Assembly (NCBI RefSeq): GCF_007273535.1
Contig: NZ_RIBP01000004.1
Span: 496,001-560,000, forward strand
Source: Niallia circulans
Lineage (GTDB): Bacteria > Bacillota > Bacilli > Bacillales > Cytobacillaceae
Direction of reading: 5' to 3'
DNA length: 64,000 nt
Positions 18,481-27,356 of this stretch are shown here, one piece after another; the first letter of the stretch is position 1, and the number at the start of each line of letters is the position of its first letter. A program made the translations under genes and the position numbers. The notes under the pieces were generated by a model. That model saw only the letters and a list, made by a program, of their open reading frames with translations, did not search any database and was not told where the DNA came from.

Positions 18481-21177
18481 TTATTCTATTCTAGCTCTTT
18501 TCTTTTTAAAAAGAAACGCACATGCACCGATAACAATCATGGCAATACCTGCCATCAAATAATTGAAGGAGTTTGTGGCTGTATTAGGCAGTCCATGCCC
18601 TTGGCCTTTAACGCTATCTTTATTACTATCATCTGTAACATTGCCCAATTCTTCATCTTCAGCTGTTTCCTTACTGCCATCTTCCTCGCTGCCGTTGTCG
18701 TCCGGCTTATCTGTTCCTGCTTCCTCCTCTGGACCTGTTGTGTCATTTTCCTCAGGTTTATCTGTGTCCTCATCTGGCGTTGGTGTTGCTGGCTCAGACA
18801 CTACTGGAACTGTCCCAGTGTTGTAATAATCCTTGATTGTATCCTCACTCAATGCGACAGAGTCATAAACAAGCACTTCATCCATAAGCCCTTTAAATGG
18901 AGTATCCCAATAGTTTACTCCGAGTGCAAACAAGGAATTTTTATCTGTGAAGACATTAAAGAAATCAGTGCCACTGAATGCCTTTTCCCCATTGATATAG
19001 ATATTAAGCGCTCCATTATCAACGGTAAAAGCAAGATGGGACCATTCATTAACTGGTATTTGTGTGCCAGCATCTGCATCATACCAGCCGTCATTGTTCG
19101 ACCAAAGCATGCTGTTATTGCCGACACCATCATGACCTTTCGGAACAAAGCTGATCCAGTTTACATCTGATTTTGCGCCGAAAAATGCCGTCGTATAATT
19201 AGTCAGCTGTTCTGGGTTCAACCAGAAAGAAACGCTGTATTTATTACTGGAGATAAGCCCCTTCGGTAAAAGCACTCCTGATGCTCCGTCAAAAATCGCC
19301 CCTTGGCCGGTTTTCCCGTCTGTATAGGTAATTGCTCCACCAGTATTAGAAACGAGATTTCCTGTCGGCTGTCCATCTGCCTGTGTGCCAGTGCTGTCCG
19401 TTAAATTGCCTTCAAAGGCATAATGAGCTGCAAGCTTGCCTTTTTCCTCTGGCAAAACGGTGATTTCAAAGGTTTTCTCAGCGTTAGCTTCCCCCTTTGT
19501 TATTGTTGCTGTTAATGTCACCGTTGCCGCCGCTCCATTAGTCGGTCTTGTTACCTTGCCGTCATTTGTAACAACATCGAGATTCGAGGAGCTCCAGCTA
19601 ATAAGTGCACCGCGTAATCCTTCTGTTATAAGTTTCAAGTTGCTGATAACTGCCGTTGTATCGCCTAATTCAAGGCCACTCTTGACTGCCTCGACAATTT
19701 CATTATCTGTTTTGCTTTCTGCTTTGCTTCCCCAGACAGATACACCTTCACTTGATATGGCTGTAAATGTCAGCACATTCGTTTTCGTTGTTGGGTCCCA
19801 CTGGCTTATAAACACGCCAGTATACAACTTGCCGTCAATGGTAAGCTCTGCTTTGTTAGAACCTTTTTCCTTCCACGTTCCAGCTGCTTCACCGCTGATT
19901 GTTCCGTCACTGTTCAAGCTAATCAGCACAGATTTTTTGATTTCTGCAGAAATATCCTGGCCATGGTTAATGAATTTGTAGTCTCCTGCAATATCAGCAG
20001 CCGCAACATCCTGCAAGCTTTCTCCTGCATACTCATATGGAGATACAACTGGCCATCCAGCTTCATTCATATACATTTTGTGAACTCGGATTTCATGCTG
20101 TTCCCCTCTTTCTGGGAAACGAGTATGGAAAATCAAGTATTGCTCATTTGTGCTTTCATCATAATAAACGGAATTATGACCTGGCGATACATAGCCTGTG
20201 CCAATGCCTGTCCCGCTTTCGCCTACCTCACGTTTGAACAGGTAGCTGCCCATCAGCTTAACACCATATGGCTCAATCGATTTGTCATCGAACAATGGCA
20301 ATGTCGGGTCTGCCTTAACATTTGTCATATCATTGCCTGCGGCGTCATAATATGGGCCGTCTGGAGTTTTCGAGCGGACAGCTCTCATGTTGTAGCCGCC
20401 AGTCGAGTCTAACCCACCGAATGACAAGTACATATAATAATAATCTGTTTCCTTGCTGTACTGGATATACGCACCTTCAATCCGACTGTGGTTGCCGCCA
20501 AGCAGCTTTTTCCCATAGCCTTGGTTTGGTAGCTGCTTGCCTGTTTTCGGGTCCATTTCAAGGATGAAAATCCCGCCAGAGTAAGAGCCGTACACCATCC
20601 AAAGCTTGCCGTTTTTATCGAAGAATACGTCAGGATCAACGGCATTTGGATGCTTTGTTGCATCATAAATGGTGCCATCCTCACTCTCTTCATCCCACAT
20701 GCCTGATTTCAAAATAATGCCTTGATCCTTATATGGTCCGTCAACACTATCTGAAACAGCAACACCAAGTGCTGAACGTGGGGAATCTCCTTTACAGGCA
20801 TTATAGTACATATAATATTTCCCGTCCTCAAGCTGGATAACATCTGCTGCCCACAGCGTATCAGACTCTGCCCAATCAAATGTTTCCTTCAACTCCTCGA
20901 GAACATTTTCAAACAGCGGGTTGTCTGCAGACACGTTTGAGGAGATTTGCTCCCATTGCATAAAATCCTTTGTTTTTGCAGAAGCAAGATGCGAACCAAA
21001 AACATAGAACTGGCCATCTGCCTCAATTACAGACGGGTCATGGACAGAAGCCCTTTTAAAGACCGGGTCTTCTGCTGCCTTAACTACTGTTGTATCATTG
21101 CTCAAAAGATACTGCGGAATTACAAGAACAACTGCTAAGAAAAACATCAATAAACTTCGAGATACATTCCTTTTCAT
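18481..21177 (-). CDS. Cell-wall-anchored arabinan endo-1,5-alpha-L-arabinosidase (GH43)
   Basis: An 898-residue secreted protein. A signal peptide (1 to about 34, ending near VVKAA) is followed by a GH43 five-blade propeller (about 40-370) with the catalytic set: general base in VHDPSV, modulator Asp in NAVDPDVFFD, general acid Glu in SRIEGAY. Next come a beta-rich domain typical of Abn2-type arabinanases (about 375-475), a bacterial Ig-like domain (about 480-570) and a LamG/concanavalin-like domain (about 580-785). A Pro/Glu/Asp-rich spacer leads to LPNTA, a hydrophobic helix and a basic tail. LPNTA is the class D (B. anthracis SrtC-type) sortase signal, so the enzyme is probably linked to the wall. 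It would cut the arabinan side chains of pectin. A GGAGGAAT site precedes the ATG. Confidence 0.92.
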   Translation of the reverse strand: MKRNVSRSLLMFFLAVVLVIPQYLLSNDTTVVKAAEDPVFKRASVHDPSVIEADGQFYVFGSHLASAKTKDFMQWEQISSNVSADNPLFENVLEELKETFDWAESDTLWAADVIQLEDGKYYMYYNACKGDSPRSALGVAVSDSVDGPYKDQGIILKSGMWDEESEDGTIYDATKHPNAVDPDVFFDKNGKLWMVYGSYSGGIFILEMDPKTGKQLPNQGYGKKLLGGNHSRIEGAYIQYSKETDYYYMYLSFGGLDSTGGYNMRAVRSKTPDGPYYDAAGNDMTNVKADPTLPLFDDKSIEPYGVKLMGSYLFKREVGESGTGIGTGYVSPGHNSVYYDESTNEQYLIFHTRFPERGEQHEIRVHKMYMNEAGWPVVSPYEYAGESLQDVAAADIAGDYKFINHGQDISAEIKKSVLISLNSDGTISGEAAGTWKEKGSNKAELTIDGKLYTGVFISQWDPTTKTNVLTFTAISSEGVSVWGSKAESKTDNEIVEAVKSGLELGDTTAVISNLKLITEGLRGALISWSSSNLDVVTNDGKVTRPTNGAAATVTLTATITKGEANAEKTFEITVLPEEKGKLAAHYAFEGNLTDSTGTQADGQPTGNLVSNTGGAITYTDGKTGQGAIFDGASGVLLPKGLISSNKYSVSFWLNPEQLTNYTTAFFGAKSDVNWISFVPKGHDGVGNNSMLWSNNDGWYDADAGTQIPVNEWSHLAFTVDNGALNIYINGEKAFSGTDFFNVFTDKNSLFALGVNYWDTPFKGLMDEVLVYDSVALSEDTIKDYYNTGTVPVVSEPATPTPDEDTDKPEENDTTGPEEEAGTDKPDDNGSEEDGSKETAEDEELGNVTDDSNKDSVKGQGHGLPNTATNSFNYLMAGIAMIVIGACAFLFKKKRARIE

Positions 21178-21332
21178 TGCGCCATTCCTCCCTGCCGTGT
21201 CAGCTTAACGAAAGCAGCATAAACCTGTTTCTTGCACACAAGGTATAAATAATAGCCATGCTCCTGTCCATACAGCCAAAACGGTTCTCTATTATTGGCT
21301 ACGAAAGCACTCCCCTCTTGTCTTAATAACTA

Positions 21333-21346
21333 TGTAAACACTTTCA
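21333..21346 (-). promoter_or_regulatory. cre-like site, arabinanase gene
   Basis: TGTAAACACTTTCA fits the cre consensus except for one central base. It lies about 5-18 bases after the predicted start of transcription, a position for CcpA repression. Confidence 0.65.
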
Positions 21347-21357
21347 TAACTTTGATT

Positions 21358-21386
21358 ATCGTATTACACATATACGTACATGTCAA
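21358..21386 (-). promoter_or_regulatory. Arabinanase promoter
   Basis: Minus strand TTGACA (21381-21386), 17-base spacer, TACGAT (21358-21363). A consensus -35 and near-consensus -10 imply a strong basal promoter kept off by repressors. The transcript would carry a leader of about 170 bases. Confidence 0.7.
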
Positions 21387-21413
21387 TATACATAAAGTGA
21401 TTGTATGTACATA
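21371..21413 (-). promoter_or_regulatory. Pair of AraR-like operators
   Basis: Two GTAC-centred boxes 31 bases apart: ATACGTAC (21372-21379) inside the promoter spacer, and TTGTATGTACAT (21401-21412) just upstream of -35. Both resemble the B. subtilis AraR operator core (TTGTACGTACAA). AraR binds paired operators cooperatively on arabinose genes, which suits an arabinan-degrading enzyme. Confidence 0.5.
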
Positions 21414-21545
21414 TTCATAAAAATTAACATGTCACATATACGAATGAATTTTCTGTAAATAGATAATTATTTCATAATATCATTCACAAAATAGACATAA
21501 ATACCATTATAGAGTAAAATTACACCATAAGAGGGGTGATTTCAC

Positions 21546-21881
21546 ATGCTAAAAAAAGCAATCTGGATTTTCACCATCCTGTTTGCAGTCGGTGGTATTT
21601 CCGTTTATAAATATGGAGAATGGCATGGATTTACTTGGATGGAAAAGATATCGAAGCAGAAAGTCTTACAATATTTGAAGGATACGGGAGAAAAGGAACA
21701 GGAAATGAAAAGCATAGAGCCTTCTTATGACTATAAATCAGGCCATTATTATGTCACCGTTGTATTCAAGGATGAACAAGACTTACGTTATGAGTTCATC
21801 TATAGAAACAAAAAAACTGTCTTTATTGGCAGATATGATGACGGCAACAACACATACGACAAAGGCAAGCATCTTCAATAA
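21546..21881 (+). CDS. DUF3139 family protein
   Basis: A 111-residue protein with an N-terminal hydrophobic segment (about 4-22: signal anchor) followed by an extracytoplasmic domain with LQYLKDTGEKEQE and HYYVTVVFKDEQDLRYEFIY, as in the DUF3139 family, whose role is unknown. An AGAGGGGTGA ribosome site lies 8 bases before the ATG. It stands alone, divergent from the arabinanase gene and closed by its own hairpin. Confidence 0.75.
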   Translation: MLKKAIWIFTILFAVGGISVYKYGEWHGFTWMEKISKQKVLQYLKDTGEKEQEMKSIEPSYDYKSGHYYVTVVFKDEQDLRYEFIYRNKKTVFIGRYDDGNNTYDKGKHLQ

Positions 21882-21883
21882 AA

Positions 21884-21911
21884 AGAACAGCTCAAATTCT
21901 TGAGCTGTTCT
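21884..21911. terminator. Bidirectional terminator
   Basis: 12-bp perfect stem (21884-21895 / 21900-21911) with a 4-base loop, between convergent genes. Confidence 0.8.
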
Positions 21912-21916
21912 ACTCC

Positions 21917-22729
21917 TTATTTAGCAGGATGAAATGTCACACTTGCGGACTTTTTTGCTGCTGTCTCCTTGTCAATGTTTTCCTGAAGGGCAGCCATTTT
22001 CTTTAGGGATCGGATAGCTGTTTCAAGATGCTCTGCTGCAGGTCTTGCTGTGAATAAAAGATATTGTAATCCGTATCCAATATAGTAAATCGGAGTCAGC
22101 ACCTTTTTCACATGTTTATTACGGATAATATACAGCTCGTAAGCAAGTGACAGAACTACAAAAAGGACAACGATGCCGTCTATTTGATTCGAATAAGGAA
22201 TAAGCCAAACAATCAAACTGATAAGACTAATAAAAATCACCAGATTTAAGTGGCAGGTTTCACTTATACGGGACTGACTTTTTACATTTTCTAGTGTTAG
22301 TTCCTCGTGCTTATTAAAGCAATTGGCAGCCATATGTTCTGCTGCATGGTATTTACCGAGCGGTGTGAGCTTGAAGATCATTAAGTATAAAATGATAAAT
22401 ATGATAACAGCTATTTCGATCTCCGCTGCACTTAAATCCCCTATCGACCAGCTTCCTTTGGACATCACAAATAGAAATAAAAATCCAAAAACAAACAGTG
22501 ATAAAAAGGACTTCCATGTATCAAGGAATGTTCGGATAAAAAACCACATGCCTCTTACAATGGGAACTTTCCGCAAATACTTGTCGATATCAAAGTCTTC
22601 AATTTCTTCCTCTTTCGCTTTAATTTGATGAGTTGTCTTGATTTCACCATCTTTGCGGACTGAGATTACTTTGACATCGTCAGACTGAAACTTTACGCCA
22701 TTGATTAGCGCTTTTCCTCCATACTTCAT
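21917..22729 (-). CDS. DUF1385 membrane protein (YqhQ-like)
   Basis: A 270-residue protein resembling the DUF1385/YqhQ family: an N-terminal YGGKALINGVKF segment, a KVPIVRGMW stretch, several membrane helices (about 70-95, 100-125, 155-200) and the KYHAAEHMAANCF motif, which corresponds to the YHGAEHK metal-site motif of the family. It is more diverged than standard YqhQ, so it is probably a paralogue. Function unknown; B. subtilis YqhQ is a membrane protein. Confidence 0.75.
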   Translation of the reverse strand: MKYGGKALINGVKFQSDDVKVISVRKDGEIKTTHQIKAKEEEIEDFDIDKYLRKVPIVRGMWFFIRTFLDTWKSFLSLFVFGFLFLFVMSKGSWSIGDLSAAEIEIAVIIFIILYLMIFKLTPLGKYHAAEHMAANCFNKHEELTLENVKSQSRISETCHLNLVIFISLISLIVWLIPYSNQIDGIVVLFVVLSLAYELYIIRNKHVKKVLTPIYYIGYGLQYLLFTARPAAEHLETAIRSLKKMAALQENIDKETAAKKSASVTFHPAK

Positions 22730-22865
22730 AAAGGGTCTCCATTTTTCACAAGATTTTTTTCAATTCATTTATATAATATATTCCCCAATTGCACAATAAA
22801 TGTGCTGTAATCATATGTTTGTCCTTATTTATAGACGGATAGGCACATAGATTGGTTTCATGGAT

Positions 22866-23735
22866 TTATTCAATGCTGCGCCATAAGTATAGAGACGCAT
22901 AGCTTAAATAGGGCTCCCAAGCTGGGATTAATTGCTCAATTTCTTCTTTTGTCGGCTTTGCTTCAAGTCCGAGCAGATTCTTTAATGCATTTTGGATGCC
23001 GATATCTGCAATCGGGAATAAATTCTGCCGTCCAAGCCCGAATAAAAGCACATTCTGAATCGTCCATTGGCCAATTCCTCTGTAGACGATCAATTCCTTC
23101 ATAATCTCTTCATCTGTTCGATCATAAAGGCTCTCTAAGCTCAGCCTGCCTTCAGCAATTTCCTTCGATATATCAATAATATATTCTGCTTTTCTTGTGC
23201 TGAATTGCAGCTCTCTTAATTCTTCTACCGTGAGTGCTGCAACAACTTCAGGATTCGGGTAAAACCATGCTCCATTAAGTTCTGTTCCGTATGCTTTAAC
23301 AAATCTTTCTGTTAAGGTGTATGCGAATTTTATATTAAGCTGCTGATGGATGATGCATTTTACGAGACAATTATATGGATGAAAGTCGAGTACGAGCGGT
23401 GTTCCGAAATGACTGTTAAACAGCTCCTTCAATTCGGTGCCTTGAAAATGCTCATGAACACCAATAAGTGAGCTTTCCCATTGAAAAATCCTTGTAAGCT
23501 CTCGAATAACTTTCTCTTCATACTTTATTGGAAGTTCTTCTAGCTGGAAGACTGGCCCTTCCGTTGTGCCAATTGCTTTCACCTTGACAACAATTTTTTC
23601 ATTTTCTATACCAATAGGCACCTTTATGGACCTTTCTAAGGCATCCACTTGATGCAATGGATCTAAAGCTAAGCGGCTTAACACAAGATCAAAATTATAT
23701 GGACCTGATACCGGGACAATACGCAATAGAATCAC
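22866..23735 (-). CDS. alkA: DNA-3-methyladenine glycosylase (AlkA/YfjP-like)
   Basis: A 289-residue HhH-GPD base-excision glycosylase. It has the helix-hairpin-helix in YRGIGQWTIQNVLLFGLG and the catalytic Asp in FPIADIG; an AlkA-type N-terminal domain precedes it. It removes alkylated purines from DNA. The longest frame starts at GTG 23735, but a TTG at 23726 has an AGGTGA site 5 bases before it and may be the real start. Matches yfjP in the conserved yfj block. Confidence 0.85.
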   Translation of the reverse strand: MILLRIVPVSGPYNFDLVLSRLALDPLHQVDALERSIKVPIGIENEKIVVKVKAIGTTEGPVFQLEELPIKYEEKVIRELTRIFQWESSLIGVHEHFQGTELKELFNSHFGTPLVLDFHPYNCLVKCIIHQQLNIKFAYTLTERFVKAYGTELNGAWFYPNPEVVAALTVEELRELQFSTRKAEYIIDISKEIAEGRLSLESLYDRTDEEIMKELIVYRGIGQWTIQNVLLFGLGRQNLFPIADIGIQNALKNLLGLEAKPTKEEIEQLIPAWEPYLSYASLYLWRSIE

Positions 23736-23812
23736 CTGTTCTGTTTTCCTCTATTATAGCATGGATATATGTGGAAGTTCTATGAAACAGCCTATACTTT
23801 TACAAAAAGAAA

Positions 23813-23838
23813 ACAAGCCCACCGTAAAATGGGCTTGT
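23813..23838 (-). terminator. pdaA terminator
   Basis: 9-bp stem (23813-23821 / 23830-23838) with an 8-base loop and, on the minus strand, a T-rich tail; 4 bases past the pdaA stop. Confidence 0.85.
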
Positions 23839-23842
23839 AAGT

Positions 23843-24622
23843 TTATTTCTTCTGCTTTGCCATAAAATCATCAAGGCTTTTGAATGTATAGCCTCTTTTC
23901 TTCAAGTCTTTGATTGATTGCTCAAGAGCATCTGCATTGTCTTTAGACACAGTATGAAGGAGCATTATGCAGCCTGGATGTGCCTGCTTCATGATATTGT
24001 CATAGCTGTATTGCCAGCCTCTTTGCTGATCGGTTTTCCAATCGACAAACGCTAGTGACCAAAACACCTGTGTATATCCTAGCTCCTTGCCGAGCATTAA
24101 AGTCCGCTCACTAAAAATACCGCGCGGCGGCCGTAAGTATTTCATGCCTTTTTTCCCGGTTATCGCTTCTGTTTCTTTCGCAACCTTCTCAAGCTCATCT
24201 GTCAGTCTTTGATCAGAAACTTGTGTGAAGTCTGGGTGATGATAGGAATGATTTCCAATTATATGACCTTCGTCAGCCATTCGTTTCACTAAATCTGTGG
24301 CACTTTGCAAATAATGTCCTGTCACAAAAAAAGTGGCTGGTACCTTTTCCTTTTTCAATACATCAAGGATTTTTCCTGTATAGCCATTTTCATAACCATT
24401 ATCAAAGGTTAAATACAAGACCTTTTTATCAGGACTGTCCTTATAAAAAGCCCCGTATTTTCCTAAAAGATCATCAAGCGGCTGCCCTGCTTCTGCTGGC
24501 TGCTCATTGCTTGCTTTTTTGAAACCCCAATGCAGTGGCTGATTGGAAACGTTCGCCAATACTGGATGCTGAATGAGCAGAAACATAACAAAAAAGGCCG
24601 AAATCAATTTGAAGTGCTTCAC
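23843..24622 (-). CDS. pdaA: Delta-lactam-biosynthetic de-N-acetylase PdaA
   Basis: A 259-residue NodB-type polysaccharide deacetylase with a signal peptide (about 1-23). The motifs are those of PdaA: TFDNGYENGYT, the metal histidines in GNHSYHHPDF, RPPRGIFSER and a late MLLHTV. PdaA removes acetyl groups from N-acetylmuramic acid, a step in making the muramic delta-lactam of spore cortex, so it supports that the host forms spores. GTG at 24622 is the start: AAGGAGG lies 7 bases upstream, and the seven codons further up overlap that site. Confidence 0.92.
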   Translation of the reverse strand: MKHFKLISAFFVMFLLIQHPVLANVSNQPLHWGFKKASNEQPAEAGQPLDDLLGKYGAFYKDSPDKKVLYLTFDNGYENGYTGKILDVLKKEKVPATFFVTGHYLQSATDLVKRMADEGHIIGNHSYHHPDFTQVSDQRLTDELEKVAKETEAITGKKGMKYLRPPRGIFSERTLMLGKELGYTQVFWSLAFVDWKTDQQRGWQYSYDNIMKQAHPGCIMLLHTVSKDNADALEQSIKDLKKRGYTFKSLDDFMAKQKK

Positions 24623-24697
24623 CTTTCTCCCTCCTTTTAACAAATCTAAACTTATTATTTGTTAGAGTTAGGGAAAAATGATTGGTAAATTAAACAA

Positions 24698-26227
24698 TCA
24701 TTTATAAACAGGTTCTTTAAACTGAGTGAGCTTCTCTAATGATGATTTTTCAATATCCTCATGTAGGGAATTACCATGAGAATCCATTGTCACAACAGCC
24801 CGGAAGCCCTCCACCTGCAAATGCCACATTGCTTCTGGGATACCGAATTGCATAAGGTCAACACCTTTAACTGCTTTTATGCAATCAGCATAATATTGGG
24901 CTGCACCGCCAATTGCATTTAAGTAAACACCGCCATGCTCGGCTAAAGCATGTAAGGTTTTTGTTCCCATCCCGCCTTTACCCATGACAGCGCGGATGCC
25001 GAATTTTTTCATAATATCTCCTTGATAAGGCTCCTCACGAATGCTCGTTGTTGGTCCTGCCGCTTTCACATGCCATATGTCTTCATCATCTTTTAGCATT
25101 ACTGGCCCGCAATGGTATATTACTTGTCCATTTAAATCAACAGGAGAATCGTTTGTGCTTAAGTGTTTATGAATTGCGTCTCTTCCGGTATACATCATTC
25201 CGCTGATTTCAACAACATCGCCGACCTTCAGGCGACGGATTTCCGCCTCAGATATTGGTGCATTAAGCTTAATGACTGTATCATCGTCAGTTGATTTTTT
25301 TTTGCCGGCGAAGGTAATTTTCTCTCCATCCTGGTATTTCCATGCAATAATGCTGCCTGTATTTGCATCAAGCTTTATTCCTAATCTGCGGAATGCCCAG
25401 CAATTATATGCAACAGATACGAAGAAGCTTGCAGGAATGCGATTCATTACACCAATTTTGCAGCCAAGCAAGGTCGTTTCTCCGCCAAATCCCATTGTAC
25501 CGATTCCAAGCTTATTAGCATTTTCCATGATATATGCTTCTAGCTCAGCAAGCTCCGCGTTTTCATTAACATCGTCAACCGTCCGGAAAAGCTGTTCCTT
25601 TGCTAAATCATAGCCGCTTGAGCGGTCTCCACCGATTCCCACACCAATAAAGCCGGCGCTGCAGCCTTGTCCTTGTGCTTGATAAACAGAATGGAGAATG
25701 CATTTGCGAATGCCATCCAAGTCCCTGCCAGCTCTTCCAAGCCCATCAAGCTCACAAGGCAGGCTGTATTGAATATTTTTATTTTCACAACCGCCGCCTT
25801 TTAAGATTAGACCGATATCTATGTAATCCTTTTCCCACTGATCAAATTTGATGACAGGTGTTCCTGCTCCTAAATTATTGCCGCTGTTTGCTCCATGAAG
25901 TGAATCTACAGAATTAGGACGAAGCTTACCTTTTTGTGTTGCCAATTCTATGCATTCATGAATTACTGCCTTTATTTCCAGTTGGTTTGTACCGACAGGT
26001 GTCTTAATCTTAAATGTTGGAAGCCCTGTATCCTGACAAATTGGTGACACTTCCATATCCGCCATTCCGATGTTCTCTTGAATTGTTTCAAGGCTCATCG
26101 CTGATCTCGTTCCAGCGCTTTCCCATTGCGCTGCTGATTTGATGGCACGGCGGACATCCTTCGGAAGATTTGTAGATGTTTCTTCAATCAATTGATATAT
26201 ACTCGTTCTTAAAGCTTTGATATTCAT
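24698..26227 (-). CDS. fumA: Class I fumarate hydratase
   Basis: A 509-residue fumarase of the 4Fe-4S class I type. The alpha part contains the cluster cysteines in SPICQDTGLP and GGGCENKN and a third in FGGETTLLGCKIG; the beta part has GMMYTGRDAIHKHL, AAGPTTSIREEPYQ and VMGKGGMGTKT. It converts fumarate to malate in the citric acid cycle. B. subtilis relies on the iron-free class II enzyme, so this iron-dependent, oxygen-sensitive form marks a difference in lineage. Single gene with its own promoter region. Confidence 0.92.
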   Translation of the reverse strand: MNIKALRTSIYQLIEETSTNLPKDVRRAIKSAAQWESAGTRSAMSLETIQENIGMADMEVSPICQDTGLPTFKIKTPVGTNQLEIKAVIHECIELATQKGKLRPNSVDSLHGANSGNNLGAGTPVIKFDQWEKDYIDIGLILKGGGCENKNIQYSLPCELDGLGRAGRDLDGIRKCILHSVYQAQGQGCSAGFIGVGIGGDRSSGYDLAKEQLFRTVDDVNENAELAELEAYIMENANKLGIGTMGFGGETTLLGCKIGVMNRIPASFFVSVAYNCWAFRRLGIKLDANTGSIIAWKYQDGEKITFAGKKKSTDDDTVIKLNAPISEAEIRRLKVGDVVEISGMMYTGRDAIHKHLSTNDSPVDLNGQVIYHCGPVMLKDDEDIWHVKAAGPTTSIREEPYQGDIMKKFGIRAVMGKGGMGTKTLHALAEHGGVYLNAIGGAAQYYADCIKAVKGVDLMQFGIPEAMWHLQVEGFRAVVTMDSHGNSLHEDIEKSSLEKLTQFKEPVYK

Positions 26228-26336
26228 TTATTTTCCCCCTCAACCCTTTTTAAAGCATGTCTCCTTTTAAATTATACTCTTACTCATAAGTCTGTAACAG
26301 CCATTTGTAATCGTTTTCATATTTACAAAATAAAAA

Positions 26337-26357
26337 AAAGCCCCTTAGTGGAGCTTT
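26337..26357 (-). terminator. Terminator of the SE1561-family gene
   Basis: Imperfect 8-bp stem with a 5-base loop, followed on the minus strand by T8; 4 bases after the stop codon. Confidence 0.7.
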
Positions 26358-26361
26358 CTCA

Positions 26362-26550
26362 TTATTCATCTCTATGTTTAAATTCATTACATTTCGATTC
26401 AATATCGTCGATCATCTCAATCAAGCGGTCGATATCCTCAAGCTCCGCCTCTTCCGGATCAATAGCATCCAACACATCAAGAAACATATTTAATCTCGTT
26501 TTTAAAAAATCTACTTGTTCATTTTTGTTTGTAATAGAAGTGCCCAACAA
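26362..26550 (-). CDS. SE1561 family small protein (YfjT-like)
   Basis: A 62-residue acidic, helix-rich protein with FLKTRLNMFLDVLDAIDPE followed by ELEDIDRLIEMIDDIE, as in the SE1561 family of Bacillales; function unknown. The start is TTG, with AAAGGAGAG about 7 bases upstream. Its place between pdaA and yfkAB matches the conserved region in B. subtilis. Confidence 0.75.
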   Translation of the reverse strand: MLGTSITNKNEQVDFLKTRLNMFLDVLDAIDPEEAELEDIDRLIEMIDDIESKCNEFKHRDE

Positions 26551-26760
26551 AAATCTCTCCTTTCACTTTCATATCCATCGTACCGAAAATATCAGCTTCC
26601 GGCAATCTTTTTCCTTCTATACATATGTTTGCACAATAACACCGTTTTTACACCTGTCATCATTTTTGTTCCGAAAAAAAAGATCACCTACAGGTAATAT
26701 AGGTGACGAGTTCGATTTTTTTTATGTTACACTATACTATACGTGCGTTTCGCATCATAA

Positions 26761-27252
26761 TTATAAGGTAGCCTTTTCCCTTTCTATTAGGGAGTGGTCT
26801 TGTGCAACGACAGGGAGAAGCTCTGTGTCATTGGATGAGTTATTGTTCATTCCAATCTGGGACTTTGTCTCCTGTAATTTATGTTGGATAGACTGATATT
26901 GGCGCTTTGATTGAAAGTAAAGCTGCTTGAAATCTCCTGCTATTTCTTTTAAATCCTGTGTCCTTGCATTGATTGTGTTTTGAATATGCTGAAACATCGT
27001 TTGGCTGTCATTCATAACCTCTCGCATTGTATCACTTAAATAATGCAATTTTTCACTAGTGTCTTGCTTTACTTGAGCAGGGTTTTCTCTTAGCTCATGA
27101 ACTAGCTGGTTGGTTGAATCCTTCCACTGCTGCACTTTCACCTTAGCATTTGTCCTTGTTGTACGATCCATGAGGGATAATGTTGTCCCGATGACACCGC
27201 CGATGACAATTCCAGCCAATAGTTTACTGTTTCCCTTGTTTTCATTAGACAT
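26761..27252 (-). CDS. YtxH-domain-like membrane-anchored protein
   Basis: A 163-residue protein. A glycine-rich hydrophobic segment (about 11-28, LLAGIVIGGVIGTTLSLM) is followed by DRTTRTNAK and a long, polar, probably coiled-coil helix (about 35-145). This architecture is that of YtxH-type proteins, some of which are induced by general stress. It resembles the protein at 36791-37189 over the anchor (GGxIGxxLSxxDxxTRxN), so the two are paralogues. Divergent from yfkAB. Confidence 0.65.
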   Translation of the reverse strand: MSNENKGNSKLLAGIVIGGVIGTTLSLMDRTTRTNAKVKVQQWKDSTNQLVHELRENPAQVKQDTSEKLHYLSDTMREVMNDSQTMFQHIQNTINARTQDLKEIAGDFKQLYFQSKRQYQSIQHKLQETKSQIGMNNNSSNDTELLPVVAQDHSLIEREKATL

Positions 27253-27356
27253 CAGATCATCTCCCTTTTTTATATCAATACTTGTCTATTTCCCATATGA
27301 TTTGAGATTTAAACAAGCAGATGCTTAATACGCAACTTTTTCAAAGGAGTAATAGC

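Noticed and set aside
18563..20693. Several plus- and minus-strand frames inside the arabinanase gene
   Set aside because: All are shadows of the 898-residue GH43 frame, which has signal peptide, catalytic motifs and sorting signal.
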